A DNA stretch of 64,000 bases from an uncultured Erythrobacter sp. (GTDB lineage: Bacteria > Pseudomonadota > Alphaproteobacteria > Sphingomonadales > Sphingomonadaceae): assembly GCA_947503275.1 (NCBI GenBank), contig CANNCZ010000002.1, positions 702,733 to 766,732 of the forward strand. The letters run 5' to 3'. The notes beneath the pieces were generated by a model. It was not told the origin of the DNA. It worked only from the letters and a program-made list of their open reading frames with translations, and searched no databases. The translations under genes were made by a program, and so were the position numbers. Of this stretch, positions 44,255 through 54,295 are shown in pieces. How positions within the stretch are numbered: position 1 is the first letter of the stretch; the number at the start of each line of letters is the position of its first letter.

Positions 44255-44686
44255 TCAAACGGTCTGGATATAATCGCGCATGGCCGCCGCCTCGTGCTCA
44301 ACCTCATCAATCTTGCTCTTCACAAGATCGCCGATGGAGATGAATGCGACCAGCTTGTCATTCTCGACAACAGGAAAGTGGCGAAACCTGCGGCGCGTCA
44401 TCAAAGCCAAAGCATCATCAATCAGAGTGCTGGGCTCAACAGTGATAGCGGGCGAAGTCATAATCGCTTCAACCGGGGCATCGAGGCAAGTGCTGCCCAT
44501 TTCCGCGAGACGATAGATGATGTCCCGCTCAGACAGAATCCCTGCAACCTTTCCATCGCGCAGGACCGGCACAGCCCCGATCCGTTTTCCGGCCAGCAGG
44601 GAGACAGCTTCGGCGACCGGAGTGGTGACATCGCAGGCTACGATATCCGATGAATCCCGGTCTCCAATGATCTTGGCAATTGTCAT
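44255..44686 (-). CDS. Tandem CBS domain protein
   Basis: 143 residues with two CBS repeats: DVTTPVAEAVSLLAGKRIGAVPVLRDGKVAGILSERDIIYRLAEMG, and SPAITVEPSTLIDDALALMTRRRFRHFPVVENDKLVAFISIGDLVKSKID. The pair should bind an adenine nucleotide. No catalytic domain is attached, so a stand-alone sensor is likely. GAGAGGAG precedes the start. It is divergent from a small membrane protein, with 143 bp between them. Confidence 0.92.
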   Translation of the reverse strand: MTIAKIIGDRDSSDIVACDVTTPVAEAVSLLAGKRIGAVPVLRDGKVAGILSERDIIYRLAEMGSTCLDAPVEAIMTSPAITVEPSTLIDDALALMTRRRFRHFPVVENDKLVAFISIGDLVKSKIDEVEHEAAAMRDYIQTV

Positions 44687-44829
44687 GGTTCGCTCCTCTC
44701 ACCAACGAAAGTGCCACTAACCGGGGCAAATAGCGAGTCCGAGAGAGACCGTAGGGTCTTGCCTTGGTTGAAACCGCAATTGCATAAAGTCATCTTGCAA
44801 AGCTGTGTGGTGGACCGCATGGGGTGGTG

Positions 44830-45150
44830 ATGGTCAAAAAATCCCCCTTGGACGACCCGGAGAACGCGGCGCACGCTTGGGCGCGTTATCGCAAGATTAT
44901 GAAGCTGTTGCTGACCGTGACTGTGATCACAGTGCTGTTGGCGATTGGGATCCTCTATGCCTTTAACGGCATGATCTCAGTGCATTTCTATATCGCAGTG
45001 GCGCTGGGCATCAGCTTTACGATGCTGCTTGCAGGGGGCCTGATGGGGTTGGCTTTTCTGTCCGCTGGGACCGGGCACGACGAATCGGTCGATAACCGAT
45101 TGCCCAGTAGCGATGAGCTGTGGGCGCCCAAGGATGATGACAAACCCTAA
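44830..45150 (+). CDS. Small membrane protein, unknown function
   Basis: 106 residues from ATG 44830. Two hydrophobic helices are visible: LLLTVTVITVLLAIGILYAF (about 28-47) and FYIAVALGISFTMLLAGGLMGLAFL (about 54-78). Both ends are charged, and the C-terminus is acidic. The polar N-terminus (KKSPLDDPENAAHAWARYRKIMK) suggests cytoplasmic ends. Not recognised as a known family. Resembles short inner-membrane proteins common in sphingomonads. Confidence 0.72.
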   Translation: MVKKSPLDDPENAAHAWARYRKIMKLLLTVTVITVLLAIGILYAFNGMISVHFYIAVALGISFTMLLAGGLMGLAFLSAGTGHDESVDNRLPSSDELWAPKDDDKP

Positions 45151-45160
45151 GCGAGTGTCA

Positions 45161-45568
45161 TCAAGCAGGCGGCGTTAGGCGAAATTCCTCAACCGGATTG
45201 CCGCCGATCAAGTGTTCATCGATGATCCGATCCAGCACTTGCGGGCTGCACGAATGATACCAGACGCCTTCGGGCCACACGACCGCAATCGGCCCGGCAG
45301 AACAGATCTGCAAACAATCCGCTTTGGTCCGCTGTATTCCGCCGCCGGGGCCGCGCGGATGGTCCTGCGTCCGTTGAGGCCCGACTAAACCGCGGTTTTT
45401 CAAGGTGTCTTTGAGGTGTTGCCACGCAATCTCTCCCTCGATGCGCGAGCAGCATTTCTGCTTATCCGACATACCGCAAAGGAAGATGTGCTGTTCGATT
45501 CCATCGCCAGTGGAGCCGTATTTCTTCGCCAGCGCTGTCTTGGCCGCCAGCACGTCCTGCGCGCTCAT
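45161..45568 (-). CDS. Thioredoxin-like [2Fe-2S] ferredoxin domain protein
   Basis: 135 residues from ATG 45568. Cys ligands for a thioredoxin-like 2Fe-2S cluster are in [14 protein letters not shown] near residue 31-42 and in [11 protein letters not shown] near 81. This matches the (2Fe-2S) ferredoxin family with a C-x(8-12)-C ... C-x3-C layout. [32 protein letters not shown] is the family end. The start overlaps the stop of the upstream S9 peptidase as ATGA, so translation is coupled to a secreted peptidase gene. No other Fe-S gene is near. Confidence 0.85.
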   Translation of the reverse strand: MSAQDVLAAKTALAKKYGSTGDGIEQHIFLCGMSDKQKCCSRIEGEIAWQHLKDTLKNRGLVGPQRTQDHPRGPGGGIQRTKADCLQICSAGPIAVVWPEGVWYHSCSPQVLDRIIDEHLIGGNPVEEFRLTPPA

Positions 45569-47742
45569 TCTGGGGCGTCTTCGCTTTGTGGTTTCAACCA
45601 ACGGTCGAGCCAAGCAAAAACGGTACCGTGCCATTGCGCCGAATTTTCCGCGCCCAAAACCCAGTGGTTCTCATCCGGGAACACCAGCAATTGCGACGGG
45701 ATATTGCGTTCTTGCAGGGCCGTGAAGCTTTGCAGCCCTTGAGTGTAGGGCACGCGGAAATCCTGCTCGCCGGTGATCACCAGCATCGGTGTGCGCCATT
45801 CATCGACGTGATTGACGGGGTTCCAGCGTTCATAGGTCTCGCTAGCCTCAGAATAGGATCCGCCAAAGTCCCAGCGCGGAAACCACAATTCCTCCGTCGA
45901 GTAATAAAAGCTGCGCATGTCGAACAGGCCGTCATGCTGAACCAAGCAATCGAAGCGATCCGGCCATTTGCCCGCGATCCAATTGACCATATACCCGCCA
46001 TAGCTGGCCCCCATTGCACAAGCACGTGAACCGTCGATTTGAGTGTCGAGTTCAAGCGCGGCGGCGAGGCCTTTTTGCAAATCTTCCAGCGGCTTTCCGC
46101 CCCAATCGCGGTTGATGGAATCCATGAACTCCTGCCCGTATCCCGCGCTTCCGTGGAAATCGACGGAGATAACGGCATAGCCTTGGCTGGCGACAACGCG
46201 CGGGTTCCAGCGGCTGGACCAGCCATCGCGGAATGATCCTTGGGGCCCGCCATGGATGTAGAGGATGACGGGGATCGGTCCCTCTTGGTTTTCTAGCCGC
46301 GTGATTTGACCCCAGACGGTGTCACCTTCTGCGCCTTCAAAGCTGAAACGGGTGGTCACTGTGGATGCCATTGTGCCCATGCGGGTGGTGACGATATCGG
46401 TGAGTGGACGCGCTTTGGCACCTCCCTCCGCGAGATAGAGCTCGCTTGGTGCTCCGATGGAATCGCGGGTGAAGAGTAATCTATCACCTGGCAGCGCGGT
46501 GACATTGCCAAGATGCGCTTCATTGCCTGCGATCAGGTCCAATTCGGTGACAGCGCCGCTTTGCGGGTCAATGCGATAGGCTGGCGTGTCGAGCACATCG
46601 GCGGCGCTTGCCAGCAAGTAGGAGCCATCTTCGCTCCAGCTTAATCCGCCAAACGATAGATCGGTGTCTTGCGTCAAAGCGCGCGTCTGTCCGGTCACAA
46701 GGTCGCGCATCTGCACCACGAGGCGATCCGATTCGTAACCGGGCCTAGCCATCGCAAGATAGGCGAGATGGCGACCATCGGGTGACGGAGCTGGTGAGGA
46801 ATCATGTGCAGGATTGTTCGCGGTCAGCGCAGTGGGCGCTCCGCCGGAAAGGTCCGACCAATAGATGTCGAGATCGGTCGAAATTGGCTCGGCTGAGCCC
46901 GTTTCGCGCGCGACGAAATAAACTCCCGAACCGTCGGGTGCCCAAGCAACATCTTCACCGCCGCCAAATGGCATAGTCGGCGTGTTGGCAATAATGGCAC
47001 CTGCGTCGCTGCCTCCATCAACAGCGATGCCCTCGCCGGTTAATCGGCCATTTTCCAGTCCGTAGACGAACACACGGTTGAACACGCCGGGCTCGATCCA
47101 GCGGTCCCAATGGCGATAGAAACCAGCGTCGCCCTCATAGAGACGTCCGGTGCCCACTGTTTGTACCATGGCTTCGCAAGCCAATTGATCGCAATCTCGG
47201 TCGATCTCGGACCAAAGGGCTATGTGGTTGCCGCTGGGTGCGATTGAATAACCGGCGATGTCAGTGCCGGGCATATCTGCGACCGGCATAGGCCCGGTGA
47301 CATTGCCATTTCCCTCTAGTGCGACCCTCCAGAGGCGCGCGCGCTCAGGGGCCTCTTCATCGGTGCTTTCATAGCTGAGGAAGTAGAGGAAGCCATCTGG
47401 CCCAAAGTGGAGCGCAAAACCGGCAATCCCCAGATCGAACGCGACAGGCGTGGCGCCCGGAACCATCAGATCGAGCAGGTAGTGCGTTGGCGAACGCTCA
47501 TATGTCTCCGGATCGGTGCTCGTAACCGAATACACTGCATAGCGACCCGATGGCTCAACGGTGGGCGAACCGAGCCGCGGCATCGTGATCAGGTCTTGCG
47601 CGGACATTGGCGGCTTCGCCAAGCCTTCGATCGATGTCTCTGCGCTGTTGTCTGTGTGATTTTCGGCGGCCAGTGGTGCCGATGCGAGAAGCGATGTCGC
47701 TGCGAAAGCGGCGCACTTTGTGAAATTTAATCCCATAGTCAT
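45565..47742 (-). CDS. S9 family serine peptidase (prolyl oligopeptidase/acylaminoacyl-peptidase type)
   Basis: 725 residues. The signal peptide is [28 protein letters not shown]. The beta-propeller half has repeats such as [21 protein letters not shown]. The alpha/beta-hydrolase half has [43 protein letters not shown] and the nucleophile GASYGGYM (Ser580). The Asp is in [13 protein letters not shown] and the His in FPDENHW. Exported or periplasmic peptidase for oligopeptides. It is followed with ATGA coupling by the 2Fe-2S ferredoxin gene. Confidence 0.94.
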   Translation of the reverse strand: MTMGLNFTKCAAFAATSLLASAPLAAENHTDNSAETSIEGLAKPPMSAQDLITMPRLGSPTVEPSGRYAVYSVTSTDPETYERSPTHYLLDLMVPGATPVAFDLGIAGFALHFGPDGFLYFLSYESTDEEAPERARLWRVALEGNGNVTGPMPVADMPGTDIAGYSIAPSGNHIALWSEIDRDCDQLACEAMVQTVGTGRLYEGDAGFYRHWDRWIEPGVFNRVFVYGLENGRLTGEGIAVDGGSDAGAIIANTPTMPFGGGEDVAWAPDGSGVYFVARETGSAEPISTDLDIYWSDLSGGAPTALTANNPAHDSSPAPSPDGRHLAYLAMARPGYESDRLVVQMRDLVTGQTRALTQDTDLSFGGLSWSEDGSYLLASAADVLDTPAYRIDPQSGAVTELDLIAGNEAHLGNVTALPGDRLLFTRDSIGAPSELYLAEGGAKARPLTDIVTTRMGTMASTVTTRFSFEGAEGDTVWGQITRLENQEGPIPVILYIHGGPQGSFRDGWSSRWNPRVVASQGYAVISVDFHGSAGYGQEFMDSINRDWGGKPLEDLQKGLAAALELDTQIDGSRACAMGASYGGYMVNWIAGKWPDRFDCLVQHDGLFDMRSFYYSTEELWFPRWDFGGSYSEASETYERWNPVNHVDEWRTPMLVITGEQDFRVPYTQGLQSFTALQERNIPSQLLVFPDENHWVLGAENSAQWHGTVFAWLDRWLKPQSEDAPE

Positions 47743-47799
47743 GAGATTAACGCGAGAATTGCGCAGTTTCCAGTGAAACCGGCGGCTTTTTGCAGCAAA

Positions 47800-48339
47800 T
47801 TAGCTGCGTTTGCCCGCGATCCGAGAGATTTCGGCCTGAACCATTTTCTCGACCATGCCGGGCAGGTTTTCATCCAACCATTCAGCAAGCATCGGACGCA
47901 GCAATTCGCGTGTCAGTCCTTCGAGCGAGGTTTCACCCGAACGAACAATCTGCGGCTTCGCACCCGGCTCTGCGAGCATGGCCAATGCGGCCAGATTATC
48001 TTGCATGGCGCCGCGCACTTCATCGGTAATCAGCGGCTTTTCGCTCTCATCGTCCATATCGACCGCCTCTGAAAGTTCCATTTCGGTGAGGTCGAGGACC
48101 TCTTCGGATTCCTGATCGGCGATTTCGGTGTCGGCGTCTTCGCTCAACTCCACACGGTCAGGCATTTCGGCTGCGACCTGTTCGACTGCTTCGGCAATAT
48201 CGACTTTGCGTTGGCGCGTTTCTGCGGCGTTTTCGCGGCTGTCGCGAGCGATCACTTTCTTGATCGACTCAAGAATCTCATCAACCGATGCTTCGCTTTC
48301 ATTCGCCACGAATATGTCCCTAGTGTTCGCGTTAACCAT
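47800..48339 (-). CDS. PopZ-like polar organising protein (DUF2497)
   Basis: 179 residues. The N-terminal short helix region ASVDEILESIKKVIARDSRE is the DUF2497/PopZ signature. The middle is strongly acidic and low complexity. The C-terminal conserved helices are TSLEGLTRELLRPMLAEWLDENLPGMVEKMVQAEISRIAGKRS. In Caulobacter, PopZ tethers ParB-parS at the pole. Encoded just after tolC; parA, parB and parS are about 20 kb away in this window. ATG 48339 is used; a GTG nine bases earlier is in frame. Confidence 0.88.
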   Translation of the reverse strand: MVNANTRDIFVANESEASVDEILESIKKVIARDSRENAAETRQRKVDIAEAVEQVAAEMPDRVELSEDADTEIADQESEEVLDLTEMELSEAVDMDDESEKPLITDEVRGAMQDNLAALAMLAEPGAKPQIVRSGETSLEGLTRELLRPMLAEWLDENLPGMVEKMVQAEISRIAGKRS

Positions 48340-48353
48340 TCGAATCACGCGGG

Positions 48354-49844
48354 TTAGCGTTGTTCGTTCGGCTCCAATACTGGGCCTATCAATCCATCAG
48401 AGGCAGGAATGTCAACGGTTCTGGTCGAATTCGGCGCAGGTTCCGGATCGCGATCCCAGTCCCAAAACCGCCCGCTTACGCGTTCATAGTTAACCTGCGG
48501 ATCGTAAAGCGGACCGCCGGTATCGAGGTTCAAATCGCGCGCTTCGGCTTTGCCCATCGCGGCCAGCAGAGTGAAACCCGCGACATAGGCATTGCGGCGT
48601 GCGGTCACCAATTGCGCTCTGGCGGAAAGCAATTCCTGCTCAGCATTGAGCACATCAATAATTGTGCGATTTCCGATCGAATTCTCTGCGCGAACCCCTT
48701 CTAGGCTTAACTCGGCGGCCTCGACAGCGGCTTGAGAGCTTTCGATCACCGCGTTCGACGCTTCCCAGCTGGAATAAGCGGACCGGGTTTGCTGGATCAC
48801 GGAGCGTTCGGCGAGAATAACTTGCTCCAAAGCCGCGCTTTCGCGTGCGCCAGCCTGCCGTTGCAGAGCAGCGGGCCGGCCCCCTTGGAAGATCGGGATG
48901 GTAACTCTTACGCCGGCATTGGCTGTTGTCTCGCGTTGAAGGAAGTCAGAGGCGACGGGGCCGCCTAGCGTTCCAAAAAAATCGCTGTAGTCATAATTGG
49001 CGAACAGCCCGACTGTTGGCAGCCGGCTCGAGCCGGCGACCTCAGTGTCATATCCAGCAGCTTCGGCGCGTTCTTTGGCCGCGATGAGATCTGGATTGCT
49101 TTCAAGCGCTGTGACAACCGCCATACCGACCGTTTCGGGCAAACCTGGTAGTGGAGGCGGGGCCTCGAGGTTCATAGGCATCCGGCCCACAAGCTGAATA
49201 TAAATCTCGCGCGCATTGATTACGTTGGCATAGGCAGTTTGCAGATCGCCCTGAGCCACCGCGAGCCGTGACTGAGCTTGCGCCACATCAGTGCGGGTAA
49301 GGTCACCAATTTCGAACCGATCGCTCGTTGATTCGAACGTCACTCGGAGAACTTCGACTTGATTGCCAGCCAGCTGAGCCAAAGCTTCGGTGCGCAGCAC
49401 GTCCATATAGGCGGCTACCGTTTGGCTGAAAACAGAGCTTTCGGTCCCACGCAAATCCGCTTGACCCGCAGAAACGCGCTCCTGCGCGGCGGCAATACCA
49501 TTGCGAACTGCACCGCCAGAATAGATCGGCACGTTTAGCTGAGCGTTGACGCCCAGATTGCGCTCTGGCGCGGTAAACGAGTTTGCAGACTGCCTTAGAA
49601 ACTCAATATGAGTCGCAGTCGCGTTGGCGCTGGGCAGACCCGCTGCGCGTTGGATCGGCACGTCTTCGTCTGTCGCACGCTGGCTGGCTCGTGCACCCTC
49701 AAGCGTGGGATTGGTGTTGTAGACCGCGACCAACGCTTCGCGCAGAGTGTCCGCCTGAGCCGGAACCGCAAGTCCGGCCAACGCAATCGCTGACAGGCTC
49801 GCAGCCGCTCTTGCGGCGGTCAAAAGGCAGGAGCGACGGCTCAT
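48354..49844 (-). CDS. tolC: TolC family outer membrane efflux protein
   Basis: 496 residues. Signal peptide ends near ALAGLAVPAQA. Two OEP repeats are visible, with coiled-coil regions such as LAQLAGNQVEVLRVTFESTSDRFEIGDLTRTDVAQAQSRLAVAQGDLQTAYANV and the matching second half VEAAELSLEGVRAENSIGNRTIIDVLNAEQELLSARAQLVTARRNAYVAGFTLLAAMG. Outer-membrane channel for type I secretion and RND efflux. The start overlaps the upstream PIMT-like gene by 1 bp (TAATG). A PopZ-like gene follows after 14 bp. Confidence 0.94.
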   Translation of the reverse strand: MSRRSCLLTAARAAASLSAIALAGLAVPAQADTLREALVAVYNTNPTLEGARASQRATDEDVPIQRAAGLPSANATATHIEFLRQSANSFTAPERNLGVNAQLNVPIYSGGAVRNGIAAAQERVSAGQADLRGTESSVFSQTVAAYMDVLRTEALAQLAGNQVEVLRVTFESTSDRFEIGDLTRTDVAQAQSRLAVAQGDLQTAYANVINAREIYIQLVGRMPMNLEAPPPLPGLPETVGMAVVTALESNPDLIAAKERAEAAGYDTEVAGSSRLPTVGLFANYDYSDFFGTLGGPVASDFLQRETTANAGVRVTIPIFQGGRPAALQRQAGARESAALEQVILAERSVIQQTRSAYSSWEASNAVIESSQAAVEAAELSLEGVRAENSIGNRTIIDVLNAEQELLSARAQLVTARRNAYVAGFTLLAAMGKAEARDLNLDTGGPLYDPQVNYERVSGRFWDWDRDPEPAPNSTRTVDIPASDGLIGPVLEPNEQR

Positions 49845-50461
49845 TAGAATGTCCAGCTTTTCGGGCGATCAAATGCGTGCAGCACCGGGATGCCCATATC
49901 TTCCACCGGCTCTAGCCCCAGATGCCCTGCAACATTGCGTCCCGATGCAAGCCGGGTCACACCGCGCAGCATCAGGCCTGAGACGATCTGTCCGTCCTCT
50001 TCAACGGCTTTGCCCAATGCGGCTGGCATCTGTTCGATTGCGCCATCGACCAGCACAAGCGAAAATTGCCCTTCAGGAAGCGCGCCTTTGGCCGCGTCAG
50101 CTGCGGAGACGGTGGTCACTTTGGCAACCAGAGGCCCGAGCAATTCGGCGAGGTATCCCGTGCCGCCTTCAACGATCAAAACTCGGTCGGTGGGGTTGGG
50201 TGCTGCCTCTAGTAAGAGCTTTCCGTAGAATAATGGCGATGCCAGATGTGCGTCTTCGCCCAAGGCGACCGCACGGTCGATATAGGCGAGGCTCGCTTTG
50301 TCTTCTGGCAGGAAGTCCTCACGCGGGACCGATATCATCCGGCCCAGCACAAACTCTTCATTCACGCCGCTGGTGCGCAATTGGCTATCAATCATCGCCT
50401 TGCGGGCGACCGCAGTGCTGCTGGAATCTGGGGTTTTGGTCATGATAGTGGTCGTGCTCAT
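49844..50461 (-). CDS. PIMT-like SAM-dependent methyltransferase (degenerate protein-L-isoaspartate methyltransferase)
   Basis: 205 residues from ATG 50461, with CGGAG upstream. The overall layout is that of PIMT: LRTSGVNEEFVLGRMISVPREDFLPEDKASLAYIDRAVALG. The substrate motif that reads QTISQP in true PIMT is AHLASP here, and SAM motif I reads IVEGGTGYL instead of EIGTGSGYQ. It may be a sphingomonad/alphaproteobacterial PIMT-family protein with changed activity. Coupled to tolC by TAATG. The promoter carries a palindromic operator. Confidence 0.82.
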   Translation of the reverse strand: MSTTTIMTKTPDSSSTAVARKAMIDSQLRTSGVNEEFVLGRMISVPREDFLPEDKASLAYIDRAVALGEDAHLASPLFYGKLLLEAAPNPTDRVLIVEGGTGYLAELLGPLVAKVTTVSAADAAKGALPEGQFSLVLVDGAIEQMPAALGKAVEEDGQIVSGLMLRGVTRLASGRNVAGHLGLEPVEDMGIPVLHAFDRPKSWTF

Positions 50462-50476
50462 GTCTACTCCGTGGAG

Positions 50477-50506
50477 CTGTATTATTGGAACAATACAGTT
50501 CGTCAA
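50477..50506 (-). promoter_or_regulatory. PIMT-like/tolC promoter with palindromic operator
   Basis: On the minus strand a -35-like TTGACG (50501-50506) is followed at 16 bp by TAATAC (50479-50484) as a -10 element. A palindrome CTGTATT-N8-AATACAG (50477-50498) lies across the spacer and -10. Repressor binding there would block RNA polymerase, as with TetR-type regulators of efflux genes. No TetR gene is in the window. Related halves occur at 18478-18495. Confidence 0.6.
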
Positions 50507-50661
50507 CCCTTCCTAGCCATCGCGCGCGGCAGTTCCAAGCGATTTGGCACGTGTTAGGGTCAGCTTCCCTTTGACCTGTCACCGGGCCGCGTCATAAGGG
50601 GTGCATATTGATCGGATGGGGGGACCGGGACACGGTTTCGACCGATACCAGGAGAACTTCG

Positions 50662-52107
50662 ATGAGTGACATTGGCACTGCTACGCAAAACAACGGTGAA
50701 ATTTTTGGCGCAACGGGCGCAGTTCGGATTGAATCCGATTCGTTGGGCGATGTCGCTGTCCCCGTGGATGCACATTGGGGCGCTCAGAGCCAGCGCAGTC
50801 TGGCCAACTTTGCCATCGGCACAGAGACTATGCCTGCACCGCTGGTCAAAGCGCTTGGCATTCAGAAACAATCCTCTGCCAAGACGAACATGGATCTTGG
50901 CGTGCTCGATGCGAAGCTGGGTGATGCAATCATCGCTGCAGCCGCAGAGGTCATCGACGGGACGCTTGCAGATCAGTTCCCGTTGAGCGTGTGGCAGACC
51001 GGTTCCGGCACGCAATCGAACATGAATGCCAATGAAGTGATCGCGAGCCGTGCGAATCAGATCTTGACGGGGAAGCTGGGCGGCAAAGACCCAGTTCACC
51101 CGAATGACCACTGTAATATGGGGCAGAGCTCCAACGACACATTCCCAACCGCAATGCACATCGCGGCGGCGAGTGAGACGATTGAGCAGCTGATCCCGGC
51201 TCTATCGCATCTGCACGGTGCTCTGGACGCCAAGGCAAGCAGCTATGCCGATATCGTCAAGATCGGGCGCACGCACTTACAGGACGCGACGCCGCTGACA
51301 TTGGGTCAGGAGTTTTCGGGTTATGCGAAACAGGTTGAGTACGGGATTGAGCGGCTTAAGAATGCGCTCCCCCGCGTGCTCGAACTTGCGCAAGGTGGCA
51401 CCGCAGTTGGCACTGGCATCAATTCCAAAGCTGGCTTCGCAGAGGGATTTGCGGCCCATGTCGCCGCGATCACTGGGCATGATTTCGTCACCGCCCCCAA
51501 CAAATTTGAATCGCTCGCTGCGCATGATGCGCTGGTGGAATTGTCCGGTGCGCTCAATTCCAATGCGGTCAGCTTGATGAAGATTGCGAACGACATCCGC
51601 CTGCTCGGCTCCGGTCCGCGCTCTGGTCTGGGTGAGATTGCATTGCCCGCTAACGAGCCGGGCTCCTCAATCATGCCGGGCAAAGTCAATCCGACTCAAT
51701 GCGAAGCGCTCACTATGGTGTGCGCGCAGGTGATGGGTAACAACACAACGGTCAGCGTCGCGGGCTCACATGGGCATCTGGAGCTCAACGTCTTCAAGCC
51801 CGTGATGATAAACGCTGTGCTGCAATCGATCCGGCTGCTCAGCGATTCGGCGCGCAGCTTTACCGATAATTGTGTGGCCGGGATTGAGGCCAACACGGCT
51901 CGGATCGATCAGCTGATGAATGAAAGCCTGATGCTGGTCACCGCGCTCAACCCGCATATCGGCTATGACAATGCGGCCAAGATCGCGAAGAAAGCGCATG
52001 CCGATGGTACGACGCTTCTTGAATCGGCGCTTGAGCTCGGGTTGCTCACTAAAGAGCAATTTACCGAGTGGGTTGTGCCCGCTGATATGATCAAACCCCG
52101 AGCCTAG
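50662..52107 (+). CDS. fumC: Class II fumarate hydratase
   Basis: 481 residues from ATG 50662, which has AGGAGA upstream. Signature [17 protein letters not shown] is near residue 333. The catalytic segment [19 protein letters not shown] and [13 protein letters not shown] are typical; His and Ser regions are intact. Iron-free fumarase of the TCA cycle. The N-terminus is longer than E. coli FumC by a short lead ([22 protein letters not shown]). Alone in its transcript as far as can be seen. Confidence 0.96.
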   Translation: MSDIGTATQNNGEIFGATGAVRIESDSLGDVAVPVDAHWGAQSQRSLANFAIGTETMPAPLVKALGIQKQSSAKTNMDLGVLDAKLGDAIIAAAAEVIDGTLADQFPLSVWQTGSGTQSNMNANEVIASRANQILTGKLGGKDPVHPNDHCNMGQSSNDTFPTAMHIAAASETIEQLIPALSHLHGALDAKASSYADIVKIGRTHLQDATPLTLGQEFSGYAKQVEYGIERLKNALPRVLELAQGGTAVGTGINSKAGFAEGFAAHVAAITGHDFVTAPNKFESLAAHDALVELSGALNSNAVSLMKIANDIRLLGSGPRSGLGEIALPANEPGSSIMPGKVNPTQCEALTMVCAQVMGNNTTVSVAGSHGHLELNVFKPVMINAVLQSIRLLSDSARSFTDNCVAGIEANTARIDQLMNESLMLVTALNPHIGYDNAAKIAKKAHADGTTLLESALELGLLTKEQFTEWVVPADMIKPRA

Positions 52108-52235
52108 AGGGACGATTAGAGCGGGGTTGACGCTGCGAGTTCGGCTCCAAAGCCCCTTTCAATCGACAAAACGAGCACGCAGACCGACGACCGGTTGGCG
52201 CTTTGCGATATGAAGCGCTATTTCGCCTGTTCGAT

Positions 52236-53477
52236 ATGGATTTCAACGAAACCCCCAAAGCGCCCGAAAAAGTAGCGCCAATCAGCGTCCCGTTTCGCAC
52301 GGTGCTGTTGTCGATGGTGGTGTTGTGGTCGACATATTTCATACTGATCACCCTGCGCAGCTATATCTTCGACTTAGACATGCAGGGCGAGATGGCACTG
52401 CGGCGCGCATTGGTGACGGCTGCCGGGATTGGCCTGACGGTAGTGTTGTGGGCGTTGCTGCGGTTGGTGGATCGAAAGCCTTTATGGGCAAAGATCGGCG
52501 CGGCTATCCTGTTTGCGATCCCCGTTGCCGTCGCGATTGGTCAGATCAATCACTATGTGTTTGCGGATGTTCAGGAAGAGCTGGAGCAGCGCTTTGCCGA
52601 AGAACGCGGCTTTCGTTTCGATGACGAAGGCAACCTGCTATATGACTTGCCCGAAGGGGTAAAAATCAAGGCTCCCGGTCCAGAAGGGTCGGCCCGCCCG
52701 CAAATCTCCGAATCGCTGATCGTTGCACCCGCATCGATGCGGGATGAAACTTGGAAAACCGTCCTCGAAATTGCGCTCGGGCGGTATTTCCTGTTGCTGG
52801 CATGGGCATCGACCTATTTCGCCCTTTTGGCTGGGGTTCAGGCACGGACCGCTGAGCGGCGTGAGCAACAATTCCGGTCTGCGGCAAAGGCGGCAGAGCT
52901 GCGCAGCTTGCGGTATCAGGTAAACCCGCATTTCCTGTTCAACACGCTCAATTCGCTTTCTGCTCTGGTGATGACTGGCAAGACCGACAGCGCGGAGCGG
53001 ATGATTCAAACCATCAGCCGCTTCTATCGCCACTCGCTTGCCGATGATCCGACCAATGATGTCTATCTCGAAGACGAATTTGACCTTCAAAAGCTTTATC
53101 TCGACATTGAAGAGGTGCGCTTTCCTGATCGGCTGCGTTCCAATTTTGAACTTCCAGAGGACCTTCAAAAAGCCCGCGTACCCGGCATGATTTTGCAGCC
53201 GCTGGTCGAAAACTCGGTGAAATACGCGGTCTCTGCGGTGGCGCGCCCGGTTACGATCACAGTGTCTGCGCGCGAAGAATTTGACCGGCTGGTCGTCACT
53301 GTCAGCGATGATGGTCCCGGCGTTCCCGAAGGTGCACCGCATGGGTTCGGCATTGGGCTGGCGAATGTGCGCGACCGGATCGAGGCGCGCTTTGGTCCCG
53401 ATATCGCCTTCACTTCGGCTCCCACGCCGCACGGCTATAAGACCGAAATTCGTATTCCTCTTTCGCGCCCTGCGTAG
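52236..53477 (+). CDS. LytS/AlgZ-type sensor histidine kinase
   Basis: 413 residues from ATG 52236. A TTG at 52203 is in frame. Four membrane helices are expected: RTVLLSMVVLWSTYFILITL, ALVTAAGIGLTVVLWALLRLV, KIGAAILFAIPVAVAIGQIN, and YFLLLAWASTYFALLAGV. The HisKA_4 motif is YQVNPHFLFNTLNSLSALV (His232) and the ATPase domain has ILQPLVENSVKYAV and VSDDGPGVPEG (N and G boxes). Signal unknown. It pairs with the LytTR response regulator that begins 14 bp downstream. Confidence 0.92.
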   Translation: MDFNETPKAPEKVAPISVPFRTVLLSMVVLWSTYFILITLRSYIFDLDMQGEMALRRALVTAAGIGLTVVLWALLRLVDRKPLWAKIGAAILFAIPVAVAIGQINHYVFADVQEELEQRFAEERGFRFDDEGNLLYDLPEGVKIKAPGPEGSARPQISESLIVAPASMRDETWKTVLEIALGRYFLLLAWASTYFALLAGVQARTAERREQQFRSAAKAAELRSLRYQVNPHFLFNTLNSLSALVMTGKTDSAERMIQTISRFYRHSLADDPTNDVYLEDEFDLQKLYLDIEEVRFPDRLRSNFELPEDLQKARVPGMILQPLVENSVKYAVSAVARPVTITVSAREEFDRLVVTVSDDGPGVPEGAPHGFGIGLANVRDRIEARFGPDIAFTSAPTPHGYKTEIRIPLSRPA

Positions 53478-53491
53478 CATCAAAGGCGATC

Positions 53492-54271
53492 ATGGCTGAC
53501 ACCGAAACGAACACTGAGACTGGCGAGCAACCCCTTCGCACTCTTATCGTCGATGACGAGCCGCTAGCGGTTGAGCGCATTCAGGTGATCTGCGCAGAAA
53601 TCCCCGCAATCAATGTCGTCGGTACGGCAAGTGACGGCGCGGCCGCTTTGAGGCTGGCAGAGAAGTTGAACCCCGACTTGGTCCTGCTGGATATGACCAT
53701 GCCGGAACTGGACGGATTGGGTGTCGCGCGAAAATTGGCAGCGTTTGAAGAGCCGCCTGCGGTTATCTTTGTAACCGCGCATGACCATTTTGCGGTTGAA
53801 GCATTTGACCTTGAGGCGATTGATTACGTGCTCAAACCGGTATCAGCTGACCGATTGGAGCGTGCGATAGAACGCGCCGTCGCTCGCCGGGGCGAACGGA
53901 CAGAGGCGCCGGGTCAGTGGCTGGATGAATTGTGGGTTCCGCATCGCTCTGAATTGCTACGGATTGCGGTGAACCAAGTGCATCAGATCGATGCTGAGCG
54001 CGATTATGTGCGATTGCATGTGAGTAATGCGGGTGAACAGGGCGAGCCACCTCGATCCTATCTGTTGTTGCAGACAATCGCCGGGCTTGAAGCGCGGCTT
54101 GATCCAGAGCAGTTCATTCGCATCCACCGCTCAACCATTCTGCGCCGCGACAATATTCGCGGCCTGCGCCACGATGGATTGGGCGTATGGTCAGCGGAAC
54201 TGCAGAATGGCGACGCCTTACGGATTGGCCGGACGTACCTGTCCAAAGTTAAGGCGATGGCTGGACGCTAA
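53492..54271 (+). CDS. LytTR-family DNA-binding response regulator
   Basis: 259 residues. The receiver domain has IVDDEPLAVERI, phosphoacceptor Asp67 in LVLLDMTMPELDG, and the conserved Lys in YVLKPV. The C-terminal LytTR domain has RIAVNQVHQIDAERDYVRLHV and FIRIHRSTILRRDNIRGLR. Such domains bind direct repeats spaced about one helical turn. The adjacent sensor kinase is its partner. A 17-bp terminator follows and an UrcA gene converges on it. Confidence 0.94.
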   Translation: MADTETNTETGEQPLRTLIVDDEPLAVERIQVICAEIPAINVVGTASDGAAALRLAEKLNPDLVLLDMTMPELDGLGVARKLAAFEEPPAVIFVTAHDHFAVEAFDLEAIDYVLKPVSADRLERAIERAVARRGERTEAPGQWLDELWVPHRSELLRIAVNQVHQIDAERDYVRLHVSNAGEQGEPPRSYLLLQTIAGLEARLDPEQFIRIHRSTILRRDNIRGLRHDGLGVWSAELQNGDALRIGRTYLSKVKAMAGR

Positions 54272-54295
54272 CACCGCTTGTTTCTAAAACAGAAA

